Source of the DNA: Pochonia chlamydosporia 170
Taxonomy: Eukaryota; Ascomycota; Sordariomycetes; Hypocreales; Clavicipitaceae
Reading direction: 5' to 3'
DNA: 64,000 bases
Assembly: GCF_001653235.2 (NCBI RefSeq)
Contig: NC_035790.1
Location: 3,844,001-3,908,000 of the forward strand
Below the pieces are notes generated by a model. The model saw only the letters and a program-made list of their open reading frames with translations, ran no database searches and was not told the origin of the DNA. Shown here one piece after another: positions 8,645 through 22,438 of the stretch (the first letter of the stretch is position 1; every line of letters starts with the position of its first letter). A program made the translations under genes and the position numbers.

Positions 8645-11600
8645 TTTGACGGTGGTGTATGTAAGAGGGTGTATGTGATGGTGGTTTCGGGCTGATGTTT
8701 TGAATGATAGTCTGATATCAGGCTATGCTTCTCTTTCAATCCGAGCAAATCTTGACTGTAAAGTAGACAAAGAGCGAAAGTCGATTCCGCGTTGGAAAAT
8801 AAGTGGTAGCCTAGCTTGCTCACTTGAAGATAAAGAATGAAAATGATAAAATGGTCAGTGGTTCAGTGAGACGTAGCCTGCTTGACGTCGTGAATCGATA
8901 TAAAGCTGTGATAGCAAGGACGGCGGTATGGAACGCGCCAAAAGGAGTGAATGAAAGTAGTCAGATTTGACTTGAGAAAGAAAAGAGGGTGAGGAAGAGA
9001 AAAAAACGAAAGATTTCCAAGAGAGAATGAGGGTATATTAAATCAAGGCTAGAAGAGAGGAGGGGGGCGGAGTAGCCAAGGAAGAGCCATTGCTGTGTGG
9101 TTCTTGTCAACCGTACCACGCCAGCCAGTTCCATGTACACGGCATAGACATAGATAGCAGCAACACGAAGAAGTTGGCGTTGCGAGTGGGGTCTGGTGTG
9201 TTGAGTGACGCCAGGGTCGGATGCTGATGTGCATGGGGCCAAAACATGAACAGGGACCAGGGGACCCCTGACCAGGAGGTTGTGAAGAGCCTTCGAGGAA
9301 AAATCCGACGAACAGGTTGTGATTTGCCCTTCCCTTCATCAACTTAGAACCTTGGACTGGCTGTGTTTCTGTCTCCACGCCCATCTTTGTGCCTTGATTC
9401 AATCCCAACCGACTCCACCTGCTAAAGACCCAGAGCCAAGGCAAAGATCAAAATGAAGGCACACAGCCACTTCAAGATGACACAAATGCCCCATCAACGA
9501 ATGCCAGCCATGAGAGAATACAGTAATAATAAATGAAAAAAACAAACTCCCAGACCTTGCTTCTTTGCTTGGTTGCTTGGGTCATAAAAATGACAAGCCG
9601 AGAGCGAAACGGCAAAACGCCTGCTGGGGCTGCGTAACCTCAAGGCTGGAGTGTTTTTTCATCATATCCTCAAAGGAGACTGGAACTTTCCACGCCTGAT
9701 TTGGGCCCCATTTCATTGTTGCGACGCAGTCGTAGACAATCTGAAGCAGCCGGGGAAAACCTAAGCTGGGCACATTATTCCGACATCCAATCGAAGGTCG
9801 ACAAGCATAGAAGAGGCATTGGTGATGCGGCGAGGGCGGGCGCCAATCGGTCAGCGATGCATTTGTGCCGTGATAGCCTCCGTCAAATAGCAGAATTCAG
9901 CTCAGTTCCTGGGTGAGGGCTGACAGGATGCTATGCGATGTGATTCAACCATTGTTACTCGAAGGACATCAACTTCAATGTAAGGTTGCCGGCCAGAGGC
10001 AGCCAGGTGGTCAGATGCATACGTACAGAGTAGGAGTAGAAGCGCCCAACATTCGCGTGGCCCGATCGATGAGGCGCTGCTGGCTTGTTCTCGTCGCTGG
10101 GTGGTTCCTTCCCTTGCACGATTTTAGCTCAGGGGCAGGAGCCATGGCGCTAGATGCAGGTACCGGGAAGAAGCACGATTCTGAGACGAACTGTCAGCCA
10201 ACCGTCGATGGACAACCCTGCAGCAGACTCATCAGGCTCCACTCCACGGCGCCTTCCCGAGCCAAAGAACGATCTGCTTTGACAATCCCCTGCTCGGCGT
10301 CCAGACATCCCCTCACATCTCTTGCCCTTCGTTCAAAGGCTCAATGTTGGGTGCCGCATTCTTGTCGGGTTTGCTACCAACCTCCTCCGTCTCCTGGATA
10401 GTGCAGCGTCGTATTACTCTGCAAGAAGTGATAGTCTGTACAACAATGCACTGCGCAGCACTGACTGTGCTTTTGTCTGTCGTCTTTGGTCCGGCTGTAG
10501 GGCACACGTAAGGCACATCTGGTTGGTTTTTCTCTGCGCTTGCTCCCAAATATCTCATTTGGCATGTCACCAGCATCATGCAATAAGGGCTCAGGATGGC
10601 AACCAACGCCTTCTTGGTTGCACTGACTACACTTGATATCCACAGGCAAATGATATGAAAACTGACAGGACAATGGTTCCTATCTCCTAGGCACGACGGT
10701 GTTCACAGATGCCACGAAGTTGGTGGCTGTGGCGTTATCCTTCAGCCAGCTCACATTGGCCCCGTCAACTCTGTCAGTGCCTGCCCGAGCCATGACAGCA
10801 CCGTTTCATCGAGAACGAATGGCTTTCACTCAAATGTTGGTCAATAAAGCTCAGTTACACCACATATTCAACATACTGTAATTTGCGGCTTTCCACCTCT
10901 CAGTCAGTAATGGTCCACAGCGTCAGCAAGATGCATACTCAAGAGTATGGTCCGTACTTCAAAGCCCTTGCGAAGTGTCCAGCTGGTATTAATGTTTACA
11001 CCATGAATACGGGAACAAATACGGGAACAAATGCGTCCAAAAACCAGTACACATATTGAAAAGCGCTGAACTTCGACGTCCTGGTGTCTGGGTTGCTACA
11101 AGGACGGATTCCTGCGTAAACTTCTACAACTACACTACGCCCTGGCTTCGGTGGCGGTAAGACGTCAACTGGTTCACTCCACAGTTTGCTCAAATGCTTG
11201 GCCCACCTTCATCGGTTCTTCCATCATCTAAAAAGCTGTCTGGTCAGATATTTGATATACTGTACCACTGTCTGCAACAAAGCAGAGCAGCCGGAAAAGT
11301 TCGAGGCCATCAACATGCCTGCAAGTGGACAAATGGGATCAAAACGGCTCTCTACAACAAAGAGATCGTGCCGTTAAGCTTTTTTCCAGTTGCCACTCTT
11401 CGACCCATCACCTTGCTACCTCCGAGGTGTGCATACTTGACCACCATTGACCACAGATGGGACCCTGTCTGTGTGGATAAACATTCCAGGGAACCACCAG
11501 GCTCAATTCTCCCAGGCAAATCCGCACCCTCCGCGAATCTAGATGCGAGCAAACCGCGGCTTGGTTCCCAACTCCAGCAAACCACATTGTTTCCCTGAGA

Positions 11601-12767
11601 CGCTGAAACCGCCACCAACGAAAGTCCACCGTGGTGCTTGCACACCTTCGGCCATTTGTTGCGACGGGGAGTGCAAACATTGCATTGTTCTATTTTTGCT
11701 CCACCATCCTGCATTTCCCAGTCCAGGAACACACCGACACCCAAGTTGCTGACAGTGAGGGTTCGAAACATCATTCACATTGCAGGTTCACCAGTCCCAG
11801 ATGTCCAAATGGCCGAGGAGTCAACCCTCTGGTCCACCCCGTCGCCAGTGACTCGCGGGGTGGTGGCAAGGCGTACGTTTCATGTCCGTTCTTTGACATA
11901 CCAGCGCCTGTTCTTACACGGCTTACACGGAAGGCTTGAGCCTTCAATTCACCGAATTCCCTCATATGTTTCTTTTCCATCGGATAACTGTGGCTGCCCA
12001 GAGTTGTCTTCTACTGCACCGTACAGTAATCAAGCTGCTACACTCTAATTTGAGCTGAGGCTTTTACAGTACATGTACCGGCACAGTAAAGATTTTTTTT
12101 TCTTTTTTCTTTTTTTTGGTCCCCTCTGCCGACAGCCAGGTCCACGTCTCGCCGACGTCTCATCTGATGACGCCGAACCGTCAAGCAGAACCAGGACTCA
12201 ACCGGGTCACCTCCGCGAATCGTGTCATGACCAATGCATTGAATGCTACGTGGAGTACGGAACCCTTCCTATACTCTGTTCATCTCAAGCCAAAATCCAC
12301 TCGCAATTCCCGCGAAATTGGCCCAATATATTGAGATGACTGTAATCACCCATCGCTGTTCTTAATTTGTGGCAAGTAAGTACAGGTATAGCCTCGAACG
12401 TCAGCAACCAAGGCTGCAAGGTATCATTCACCCGCCGGAATCACGGATTAATAATAGCCATGCCTCTTGTTCTAGTTTTCACACCAGTGCATTGCACGGT
12501 TGCAGATCCTTGATCCTCAGGACCCCTGTATCAGATCTAGGTAATCTCACCACATCAAAGATCTGAATGCATACTGGGCTACCAGTGAAGCATGAATCTG
12601 AGTAGCACCGCCTCAATTCCATCTGATGCTTCGTTGCATTGTACGTCGCACCATCTCAAGTTCAATAAAGAAGACTGCCAATGTGGACGAGTCTGTGGTC
12701 CGCTTCCTCCATCCATACACAAGCAGCGCTGTATCAGTCCAGGACTGAACAAGTTTCTGTGTTTTCA
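8645..12767. other. 4.1-kb gene-free region
   Basis: It lies between the start of the wall-protein gene and the 3' end of Rtp1, both on the minus strand, so it is mainly wall-protein upstream sequence. It contains a T-rich tract (about 12093-12117) and GTACAGTA-like elements near 12022 and 12067. No open frame has the length, splice signals or composition of the recognised genes. Non-coding RNAs cannot be excluded. Confidence 0.5.
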
Positions 12768-15591
12768 TCATTCCACCTCTTCTATTCTGGGGCGAGGTTG
12801 CTTGGATATGTCGCTCCTATTTGCTTCAGGATTGACCGTCAGCCCTGCCAGACGAGCCAGACCGTCGGGATTTGCAAGCGTTGGTTGAGAGAGCAGACTG
12901 CTTGCATGCCAGTTCCCCAGACTTTCCACCACGTCTCGGGCATGTTGCTGCACAACTCCATCGTTATCCGTGTCTGCCACATAATTCAAAGTCCGTTGAA
13001 TATCTTCACGACTGGAATCCGTAAGCCCAAAACCAAGCGTGTGGCCAGATTCTCTTGCCTGGTCCAATGCCCGCACAAAGCTCAAGACAGCGACAATAGC
13101 TGCTCTACGCAGGATTCCATATTCCAGATCTCTCTCAATGGCCAGGACATTGATGCAGAGATCAACGGCATTTGATACAATAGTCGGTCCAATACCGACA
13201 ATGTTGGTCTCCAAGGCAACACCAAAGATGGAAAGGGCGGACGCTCTCATTCGAACATCTTCCGTGCCACGTTTGCTCTCCCAGCCTTGTAGTATTTGCG
13301 CTATAATGGCGTTACCAGCTTTCTCCTCTTCTGTAGTATTATTGTCATCGTCGAGGTCCATATCCTCATCGTCATCCTTACTACTCGAGGGCTGTGACTT
13401 CTTCAAGGCTGCAAGCTTCTCTTCGCGGGCTTGTTTGGCCATGGTTTTGGGTCTGTATCCCCGCCGCCCAGCGATGGCCAGTAGCGTTTCCGATGTATTT
13501 TTAGCCACATCGCCCGCGAATGTTTCCCCGAGGCGTTCAATAACTTGGACAAGGGCCTCTCCAAACCTCAGTCGAACATCAGTAGTCAATTTTTCTTGAG
13601 AGTCCAAGTAGTTATCAACCAGCTCCTGCATCGTTGATTTGGGGTGCTTGTTGGCCAATTGGGTAAAGACCTTTACCACCCTAAGATTAATGTAGTCCTC
13701 ATTGTCCTTCAGCAAATTTGAAATTAGGACTGTGACAGCTGTGACATCCAGGATAGGGCTTTCTGCTAATATGAGTGTCGAAAGTATGTTGAGGCCCTCG
13801 GAAACAACGGGTGGGGGGTTATCGGCGTCTCCTGTGATGTAGCTCATGGCCAGATTATACAATCTCTTATCCTCAATCTGGCGAACTGATGGGGCAGATG
13901 ATGTTTCTGTTGAACCTGGGTCCATCTCGTCCCTATACTTGAGTAACATGGCTAAGTTCTTGGCAGTGCCGGACACACTGGAGCTATCGGACTTGCTTAT
14001 TCTATCCAAGGAATCCTCAATCAGCTTCATGTCTTCGGGCTTGATATCTGATCTTCGGAAACTCGATGCAGTGACAACCAGGTTGAGAAGACTGAGCACA
14101 ACAGAGATGACATCGTCTCCGAGCGGAGTGCTGCCATCGCCCTTGAAAATTTGACAAATTATGTCTAAAAGTTGGTCAAATTGGCCGACTAATTTCTCGG
14201 GTGACAGCTCTAGGAGCTTCTGTAACACGGCAACCTCAGCCAGGTCTTGGAATGGAGTAACCCTGGGCTCGTCACTGGACGTGGTTCTAATTCCAGGGTT
14301 GCCTTGCTCCTCCATCACTCGTACCCAGCGACGCATGAGGAAAAGAAAAACGGCGGAGACCTCTTCATTCGAGCAAACCTTCATAAGAATCTGCACAAGC
14401 CTATCAGCCTTTGTATCTACCTCGGACAAGTTAAGTGAGCCATCAATCTGGGACTGATTTGGTCTTATTATATCGATATTGGACCGATCAACGGGTCGGT
14501 ACTGCCAGACGGGGCGTGACTCATCAGAAGAACCTTGGCAGAGGATATTTTGGATTATGGGATGAATATTTTCTGTCTTCCCAAAGAGCTTCAGGTAGGT
14601 TTGGAACAGAGCCTGTGCTGCGTTGTAGTATCTTTGCGAAATAGCCTCTGGCGGATTTGAGATGGAAGCAAGCGCCCATAGCTGGAGAAGAATCGGCTTC
14701 AACAGTCTCATACATAGACCGGGTGAGGGATTTGACAGAATCAAGACTTTCAGCCGCCTCAACGCTTGCTCAAGTTGTGTGTCGGAAACTATGACCTTGT
14801 CTCTAGTCAGGTCGATAACCTCGTCGTCGTCGTTTTCATTTTTGCCGTCAAGTGTGTCGACTTTCCCTTTTTTAAGTGATGGATTTATCGTTTCAAGCAG
14901 TGGTTGCGCAAAGACATTCCATCCCGGTGTCCCTTTTGAGGTCAGGTCAGTCGGTGACTTGAACTGACAATCGAGTTGCTTACCTGGGGCACCTGTAGCC
15001 TTTTTGCCAAGAATCCCAAACCCAACTATTTGAGCAGCGGTTTTGGCCAAGTCCGAACCGGCCTCCCCGTCAAACAAACGAAGTAGCTGTGGCCCAATTG
15101 CCTCAAACCATTCCTCCGCCTTTAGGGTAGATGGTACTATCGACAAGAGTCTCGTGGCAACAGCCACAGCTTCATGAGTGATGTTCGCACCATGCTTTTG
15201 TGGTTGCTGGGAATCCGTAGCAGTGACTTGAGTACTGGGGTGGACAGAAAACACAAACTCCAAGGTTCCGCGAACTCCGTCGGGTCTCATGGGCACCAAG
15301 GTAAGAGCTTCAAGAAACGGTTCACGCAACCATGTTGGAAGTGCGTCGGGCTTGATCAGCGAGTTCAATATTGGTATAAGACTCCACGTCTCAGTCCTTT
15401 AATTCCGTTAGAACAACGCCAGGGCATGCGAGGAAGAATGGTTCTTACTTTTCGATGATATCATTATAGGCTCTTGAGGCATGCTTGCGGGTTTCCGTTT
15501 CAGATGACGGGTCGAAAGCTTTCTTGGCTGCCTCTACAAGCTGCTGAGCTAACTGAGGTTGAGTAGACTGAAAATCAGCAGAATCAGTCAT
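12768..15591 (-). CDS. rtp1: Rtp1/Tango6-like HEAT-repeat protein (RNA polymerase II assembly/import)
   Basis: Exons (minus) 15591-15449, 15396-14984 and 14932-12768 give 906 residues. Intron 15397-15448 (donor GTAAGA, branch CTAAC) joins YNDIIEK to TETWSLIPILN. Intron 14933-14983 is 51 nt, in frame and stop-free, but has GTAAGC, CTGAC and AAAAG; removing it restores TGAPGTPGW, the family reading. The protein is helical throughout, with LPTWLREPFLEALTL and GANITHEAVAVATRLL near the start and the two C-terminal Rtp1 domains: the first around YINLRVVKVFTQLANKHP, the last around RASALSIFGVALETN. An acidic low-complexity patch (DDDEDMDLDDDNN) separates them. Yeast Rtp1 helps assemble and import RNA polymerase II. 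The name rests on remembered family patterns. Confidence 0.82.
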
Positions 15592-18169
15592 TTTTAATGG
15601 TGCAAATATTACTATTTGGCCAAAAGAGAGGCATTCTTTAGAAGATGTAACTGGTAATATGGTGCCATGATAGATGCTTTCCTCGATTCAATCTCAAACC
15701 CCGTACAGTGTGTGAACGCAAACCAACACATCCACACAGTGCAACACACTGTACGAACGTCATGCATGTCACCTGCTGTCGCGTCAGGCTGGGCCGTGCG
15801 CGGAAGTCCAGACGCGACAACCTGGCCTTCGTTTTGGTCCGCCACCAGCATTTCATCTGCAAAATCCTCTTTTTGTTCCTTCCATAGCTCGAGACTCGTT
15901 ATTTCCGCACCCAATGGTCCATTCGAAAGAAGCAGCTTTCAAAAGAGACTCTACATTTACCATACTTCAACGCTCCTTCGCGCTGATATCAGTATCAGTG
16001 CACCCTGTCTCGCGTCGCCTTCCTCACAGTTTCCCGATTCTCATTTTCCGCAAGGAATGTCTATCGCAGACCCCCCTTCAAGGCTCGTTTTTACCCAAAT
16101 CGTGTGCCCTCAAGCCTGTATCAGGACACCTGAGTATGCAGCACATGGCCGGCCGTAACTGGAGGCACGACCTAGCCGGGGGAATGAGCTTCGGAACTTA
16201 ACCCTAAGATAAGATCTGGTTACAGTATTGCGTCAGTTGTTCGACATGTCTTTTAGGCCGGCGGATGAATTGCTGTTTTGCCCGCCGCTGAAAAGCGGCC
16301 AGGCGGAGTGCGAGTCGTTTGCAGGCGGACTGACGGGAAGAACTGTCCAGTCGCCGTATGGCGCGCAAGAGAAAGGTGCCATGAGTCTATTTGGTAAGAG
16401 CCTCTGGTCCGAGGACGCTCGTCAGCCCTATCTACTGGAACTAGGACGTCGGTCAAGTATAGCCAGTTCTGAAGATGCTGTCAGAAAAACCAAAAGAACA
16501 TAGTCATGTCGGTAAATGGCCATTGCTGACGTGCACCACTGTTTGCGGGTCGAGACAGGTCGACAGAAAGAGTAGAGCCAGGCACTGGGCACATACGATC
16601 AGCTGCTGCGTTTCCCTTATCATATCAATGGACTGCCTTGTCGGAATCACTTGCCCGGTGCATGTGTAACGAGGAGTGCGTGGACACAAACAGAAACGCT
16701 TCGCTGATGGACCTTTCCACCAGACTTGAAATGCTCTCGGATCTCTAAATGCGACCTAGAAGCATTCGCCTGCCTACAATTTTGACTACATCTTTATTGA
16801 CGAGCACTTGGGACCACATCTGGGGTAAAACCTAAGATGTGTGATGTTATCACATCAGGCTTGGCCAGGCGCATTAACTTTCCATTGCAAACACTAGTGA
16901 GCAATGACGAAAGACGCCAGTCACTCGTTGTGGTATCTTCTGGTACTCAACAATTTCCTCGGCTCGCCTTCCGAAAGGAAGGGATCGAGATGAAAGCGTG
17001 GTTTTTATGGATGTCTTTTGTCCGCGCGTTATTGCCCTCCTTACCCGCATTTACACCGCATGATGGAGAGGATACAAAAACTAGTCCTCGTTGGCAGCGA
17101 ACAACATACAGAAGGAGCTTGTTGACTTTATCGGTTGTTGAGTCTTGCTTTGCTGCGGTCCGTTATGGTCGAGTCAAAGAAAGCTACGGAACCACGCCGG
17201 AATACTTGAGTCTAAATACGTGCCGACTCCCTCCCCGCTCTCTCGACGTCGATTACCCTATTGAATTTAGTTCTGGGACCCATCTCGAGTTGGAGTCAAA
17301 GTTTCGTACTTGTCTGGAACTGAGGGAGATGGAGTCATTGGCATGAGAGATGGATGGTGGGTAGCGAACAATTGGAACTCAACCGATTGGTTTTCAAGGA
17401 CAGGCCGCACAAGGATAAGGCAGTCCTGGTTGTCTTCGTGCCAGCAATGGTAGGAAGACAACCCCCCACCGGCGAGGGGATAAGTCTACCCACCTGCACT
17501 ACATTTGCTGGAAGTCTAAGCTAACTGTTGGCAGCAGGAGAGTTGTCAAAGAGCCCAAGCTGCGCGAATGCTTGCGATTACTCCCATATGCTTATGGGCT
17601 GCCGACAACTGGGTAAGGGTACTAAAGCGAAGTCATAATCTGAAGACTCGGGGTAAATTCGCACCCCACTGTTGATGCCCATTCTTTCGTCACAGCACAG
17701 CTTTTGCGCCCAGAATGGGCATACGACTCAAGAGAACTGCAAGCTTCAAATTGAGCAGCAAAACAAGAGTTAGATTCGGCCATTTTACGTTGTTGGTGGC
17801 TTGCGGATTGTTTCGCAATTGTCCCCGCCATTTAAAGCACATTGTGCCAAAACTTGATTTCTGCCCGTAATAAATGGAAACAGCCCGTTCCCCCGGATAA
17901 TGCGGCAGACCGAAGGCCCAATCGAGTAACATGGCGTGCGCCAGCGTCTGTCAGCCCAGTTTGTGTCCCCTGTAGTATGATGTCACCGCACTGCAGGAAC
18001 AAGACGATGCCCTAGTTGCCAGAGATCTAGAACAAAGATGCCTCACCGGGTTGAAAATGTGGGGTTTCAGCACTAAGCCAGGCCGTAGCACAGCATTTTG
18101 TATAATTGCCCCTTCTCGGGACATGCCATTCTCTGGTCTCTGCCAAGACATTTTGCCATCATATCAACG
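15592..18169. other. divergent upstream region of Rtp1 and the App1-like gene
   Basis: 2.6 kb between two divergent starts. A minus frame at 15612-15914 and a plus frame at 16837-17346 are open but show no family, splice support or composition bias. One CCAGACTTG motif lies at 16720-16728. A TATAAT-like string at about 18099 precedes the downstream gene. Confidence 0.5.
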
Positions 18170-19849
18170 ATGAGAACCATCCTTCTGGTAGTCGCGTACA
18201 GCGCGCTGGGATGGGCGGTTCCCGCACCAGCGCCGATTCCAGAACCAACACCCGTTGCGAACGTAGTTCAGGAACGAGCCCCGGCGCCGACGGCCGCTCT
18301 GGCGCTGGACAGACGAGGACTAGGCGACGATATCAAGAGCTTCGTGGGTAGCTTGGCCAGCGATGTCGAGAGCAAAGTGTCTTCCTTTGTAGAATCGGGC
18401 ATCCTCAATTTTCCAAACGGTTTTCCGACGGGTACCGCGGTGGAAAAGTCACTTGGTGTGTCGAGCACAGAGCTGGATGCTCTACCTACCCAGGTCCTGA
18501 ATTTGCCGTGAGTACCACGCTGACAGGTTGCCCATCGTGATTCATGAATCATGTGGATATTTCGTACTGATTGAGGTCATTGTTAGCTCGTATGGCAATT
18601 GGACCAATAACGGCTGGAGTCTCCGGATTCACGGAAACGTGTACAAGATCCCTAATGTGTCACAGAGCAAGATTGATGATCTCGCAAACGTCTTCTTGAT
18701 CGGCACGAGTGTCAAGGATTTGAACGCCACGGAGCAAGCGCAGGCCCGGAATGTCACCAAGTCGATATTCGTGGTACAACAAGGAAATAGAAAGGTGACG
18801 ATGAACTTGAAGAACAACGTTGCTGTGCAATCGAACGCGACGGGAGGCGCTGTCAATGCTGTAAGGAGGAGCCTGACTTCGTCGAAGCCTGGAAAATCTG
18901 CTAACATGATCATGATGTGCAGAAAGGCGGTGCGCAGACGATTCACATGCCTTATAATACGACTGTTGAAGGAGACTTTGACTCGTTCGTGACGCTTCAA
19001 AATACGACGGGCCCAAATGGAGACCACATGGTACCTGGCAACGAAACGTCGAAAATCCAGACACTTAATGTCTATACCGAGGGGACGGACTCGGGAAACG
19101 CCACTGCGTACTTGGTACCCCCGACTGGATTGACCATAATTTCCGACATTGATGACATTTTGCGTGTGACCAAGATTTACCAACCCAAGGAAGGCTTGCT
19201 GAATACATTTGCTCGACCATTTACTCCGTGGATGAACATGCCGAGTATCTACGCCAATTGGTCGGCGTCTATTAGCAATATGCACTTTCACTACCTGACT
19301 ACCACCCCGGAACAGGCGACGAGGAACTACATGGACTTCATATACAAGACGTACCCTCTTGGATCATTTGATACGAGGCCGTTGAACTTCTCAGATGTCT
19401 CGGCAACACTGCATATTCGCCGGTTCTTGCTGGACAAGATCTTTCGGACGTTTCCCAAGCGCAAGTTTGTCCTGGTGGCAGATACAAGTAACCACGATGT
19501 CATGGTGGCTTATCCACAACTGTTCAAAGACTATCCTGGACAAGTGGCGTGCATCTTTCTGCGAAACACTAGCGCTACAGATTCTGGCGACAAGTTTCCA
19601 TATGATACCTCGGGCTTCAAAGGCATCCCCCAGAACAACTACATGTTCTTCAAGGTTCCTGAGGACTTGTCTCACCTCGATGTTGAGAACGGCCACTGTC
19701 TCAACAGTACCATACCTCAAAATGTGACCTTTGGGGAGCAGGGCCTACCCCTGGGTCTCGGAGACAAGGACAGCTCGGCGGGTCGGATCGGAGCTCCCAT
19801 GGCATTGTTTGTAACGCTCGCGGCGTTGGTTTCGGCAATAATGGTCTAA
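18170..19849 (+). CDS. secreted, probably GPI-anchored App1-like (DUF2183) phosphatase-family protein
   Basis: Exons 18170-18507, 18587-18860 and 18923-19849 give 512 residues; donors are GTGAGT and GTAAGG, and GCTAAC precedes the last acceptor. A signal peptide (MRTILLVVAYSALGWAVPAP) leads to a Pro-rich propeptide ending LDRRG, a Kex2-type site. The C-terminal half has the App1 phosphatidate-phosphatase fold signature: LTIISDIDD at 276-282, then FRTFPKRKFVLVADTS, then GQVACIFLRN. The fifth residue of the HAD DxDxT motif is Ile (283) instead of Thr. Many N-x-S/T sites are present. The end, SSAG followed by a hydrophobic stretch to MV, reads as a GPI-attachment signal. An extracellular lipid-phosphatase role is inference; activity is uncertain given the altered motif. 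Confidence 0.8.
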
Positions 19850-22438
19850 TTCTTAGCCGTGTAAATTCTTCTCTCAATGTGTCAAGGTTATCGAAGCGGT
19901 CTGGCTCGGACCTCTGCTAATCGAGTCTCCTTGTGATGCATGATGTTTGATGACGAATGGGACAGGGTTACCATTTTTAGGCGCTTCATGGTTCTCTACA
20001 TGGCGTGCACTCGCCAATGAATATAATGGTGGTTGATTGGTTACTGCCCTGATACCTTCGATGACATCTGACAACTGCTGTAGTTCGTCATGAAGTTGAC
20101 GGAATTGCCAGTGTGATTCAGGGACGAACGGCGGAGCAGATATTTCTGCATTATCCGCACTATCCAGTCGCAAGGCGAATTGAAAGCACGGTGTCTCATG
20201 CTTATCAATTCCAATTAGCCCTGTTCGATCCACGTTGACGATTGGTACCTTGATATACAAGTGTGCTCTTGCTCGCATCTCCGGTTGTTCATGTCAAGGG
20301 AGTGAGCCCATGTAGGTCCGTTCCAGAGCAATCATATTCTTGTAAGATGCACGATAGTCGGCGAACTGGAACCTCCACTACTCTCAGACTCAATTCGAGA
20401 CGTGCCAACCCACAAGGAACAACTAACTCACCCTCACCATGCGGCGCAAAATGTTGCCAACTGGACATATTGGAGTTTTGACCCACAGGGCACGACGGGG
20501 AGTCCCGCCGGATGGCGGCTTCGGACAATGCATATTTCTCGTTGAACGGCGTACCAAACTTGGAAGCCGTCGGGCAACAAGCTGGCTTACACAAGATCAA
20601 CAGATGGGCCATCATCGCCCTCGTGGCATGAACCTTGCCTAAAAACGCCTCCCTCATGTTGATGGGTCTACAGAGCTTCTGACTCTTTCTGGACTGCAGG
20701 CCAAGAGCTGGACCCGACTTTTCAACGACGTCTGGAGCGTTCGTCTTCCGAAGTACTTCTCCGTTTCGTTGGAGAAAAACCCGAGCAGGGGTAGTTGGGG
20801 CCAGCCTGTGGTGTCATGAACCTTCATGGCCACTTCGTTTCCTTTGTTTTCACACTCCTTATGCACGCCCTGTTTGGATCCTAACTGGGTCAGGAAGGTC
20901 ACTGTGCAGAAGCTCTGTAGCTTTGGTACGCACCTCTGTTCACACCAACTTATTATGCAATTCAAACTTGGTTTCTCCTGAAGTTGCGCTTATTTGATGT
21001 CAAACGGAGCCATCCGTGGATGTGATTAGCCCTGTCAGTTGCATGAGGAGACAGGAGGAGCACCAGGTCATCGGACTTGGGTCGATTGACAGACAATGCA
21101 CGATGCGAACATTGAATGTGTGAGCGAGTGGTTGGGCAGGCAAGACGCCGTCAATCTTTCGCCCCAAGGCAGGAAGGCTTCCATCAAGGATCGAACTGAC
21201 GTGAATGTTCCTTCCCAAAACATGCATGGGGGCTTCTGTTGGTGGGGCTGACGATCGCGACCTTCAAAATGTTTCAAAAATTCAAACCGCTCGTGCTTGG
21301 CCATGGCCAGTTCACCTCTCAATCGATCAGAGGGGCCATTCAACGATGCATTTTTCAAGACCGGTTTTCTTCTGGCAGTTTAACACTGTGTCGATAGTTC
21401 ATCCGGAGCCTTTCGGCCATTATACCAAAAATAGCTGCAACTCGAAACCCTCTGTACCCAACTCCTTCAGCTGTATGCACCGTCTCAAACCAGATTTCAT
21501 CATGAACTTCAACGTTCTTCGGTTGCTTCCCGACGCCCCAAAGAACAGGAAGCCCAAGCTCCACATGCATCAGACCCACCTTCAAAACGACATTGCACGA
21601 CACTTTTCCCAGCGCTAGCCGCAAAACCGTTCATCAGGTCATAACGAGCCTCACCTTTGCTATCAAGTCCCACCACGAATCTTGTCTAATCAAACCGGGT
21701 TTACGAGGCAAGGGATACCAGATTGTCTGTGTGGCAGACGCAACTGTGCTGTCTGTCGTCAGCCGAGGCAATACCTGGAGCCACTTCGAGCACGTCAACA
21801 TGCAACGCACATGTTCTGCTTTGGCGGTCAAGCTGGTTTCCCGAAGAAGCGTCATCATTATTGGCATGCCGAAACATTAGGAACGATGAAAATTATCCAT
21901 ATTTATTGAGTTATTTTACCTAAACGAGAATTATCTGCTACTAGTATGAGCCATAACGGCAATTTGGAAGAAAACGAAGAAATGGAAACGCAAGGGCGAT
22001 CCTGGACGTGAGGAAATTTCCCAACCCAAATTTTTTCCCTGGCCTGTCAGCCTGTGCATTGAACCATTACCATCCCATGCGACGCTGGTCTACCTGGCAT
22101 ATTACCAGGACCGGCGGCAATTTTGGTCTGGCCTTATCCCAAAAAGACTCGGGTGGAGATTGGACACTACATTGGTTTTATCCTGCCTTCCTGAAAACCA
22201 CGCGTCACGTCAACTTGTCCTGGTTTGCCCTACAAGGGTGTAACGCCGACTCTACCGGAGTATCCTGCAGTCTGATAGGAGACCATCCAATCGGGACGGC
22301 AATGCCTGCAATGATATGCTCAGATGCTGGGTATCTCGCATCCATCTCCTCCCAATCATCTGAGCTCAGTGGGATAATCAGACAAAATTTGGCGGCTGTG
22401 TGAAATCATCTGGCTGTTTCACTCTGCTTTTTTTTTTT
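19850..22438. other. gene-free convergent region
   Basis: 2.6 kb between the App1-like stop and the stop of the small Cys-rich gene. Overlapping frames on both strands look random. A T tract lies just beyond the Cys-rich gene stop (about 22428-22439). Confidence 0.5.

Noticed and set aside
15612..15914. 100-codon minus frame beginning MGAEITSLELWKEQK
   Set aside because: Lies in the upstream region of Rtp1, has no clear splice partner or family, and the second half reads as random sequence.
16837..17346. 169-codon plus frame
   Set aside because: No family, no promoter or intron signals, and composition unlike the recognised genes.
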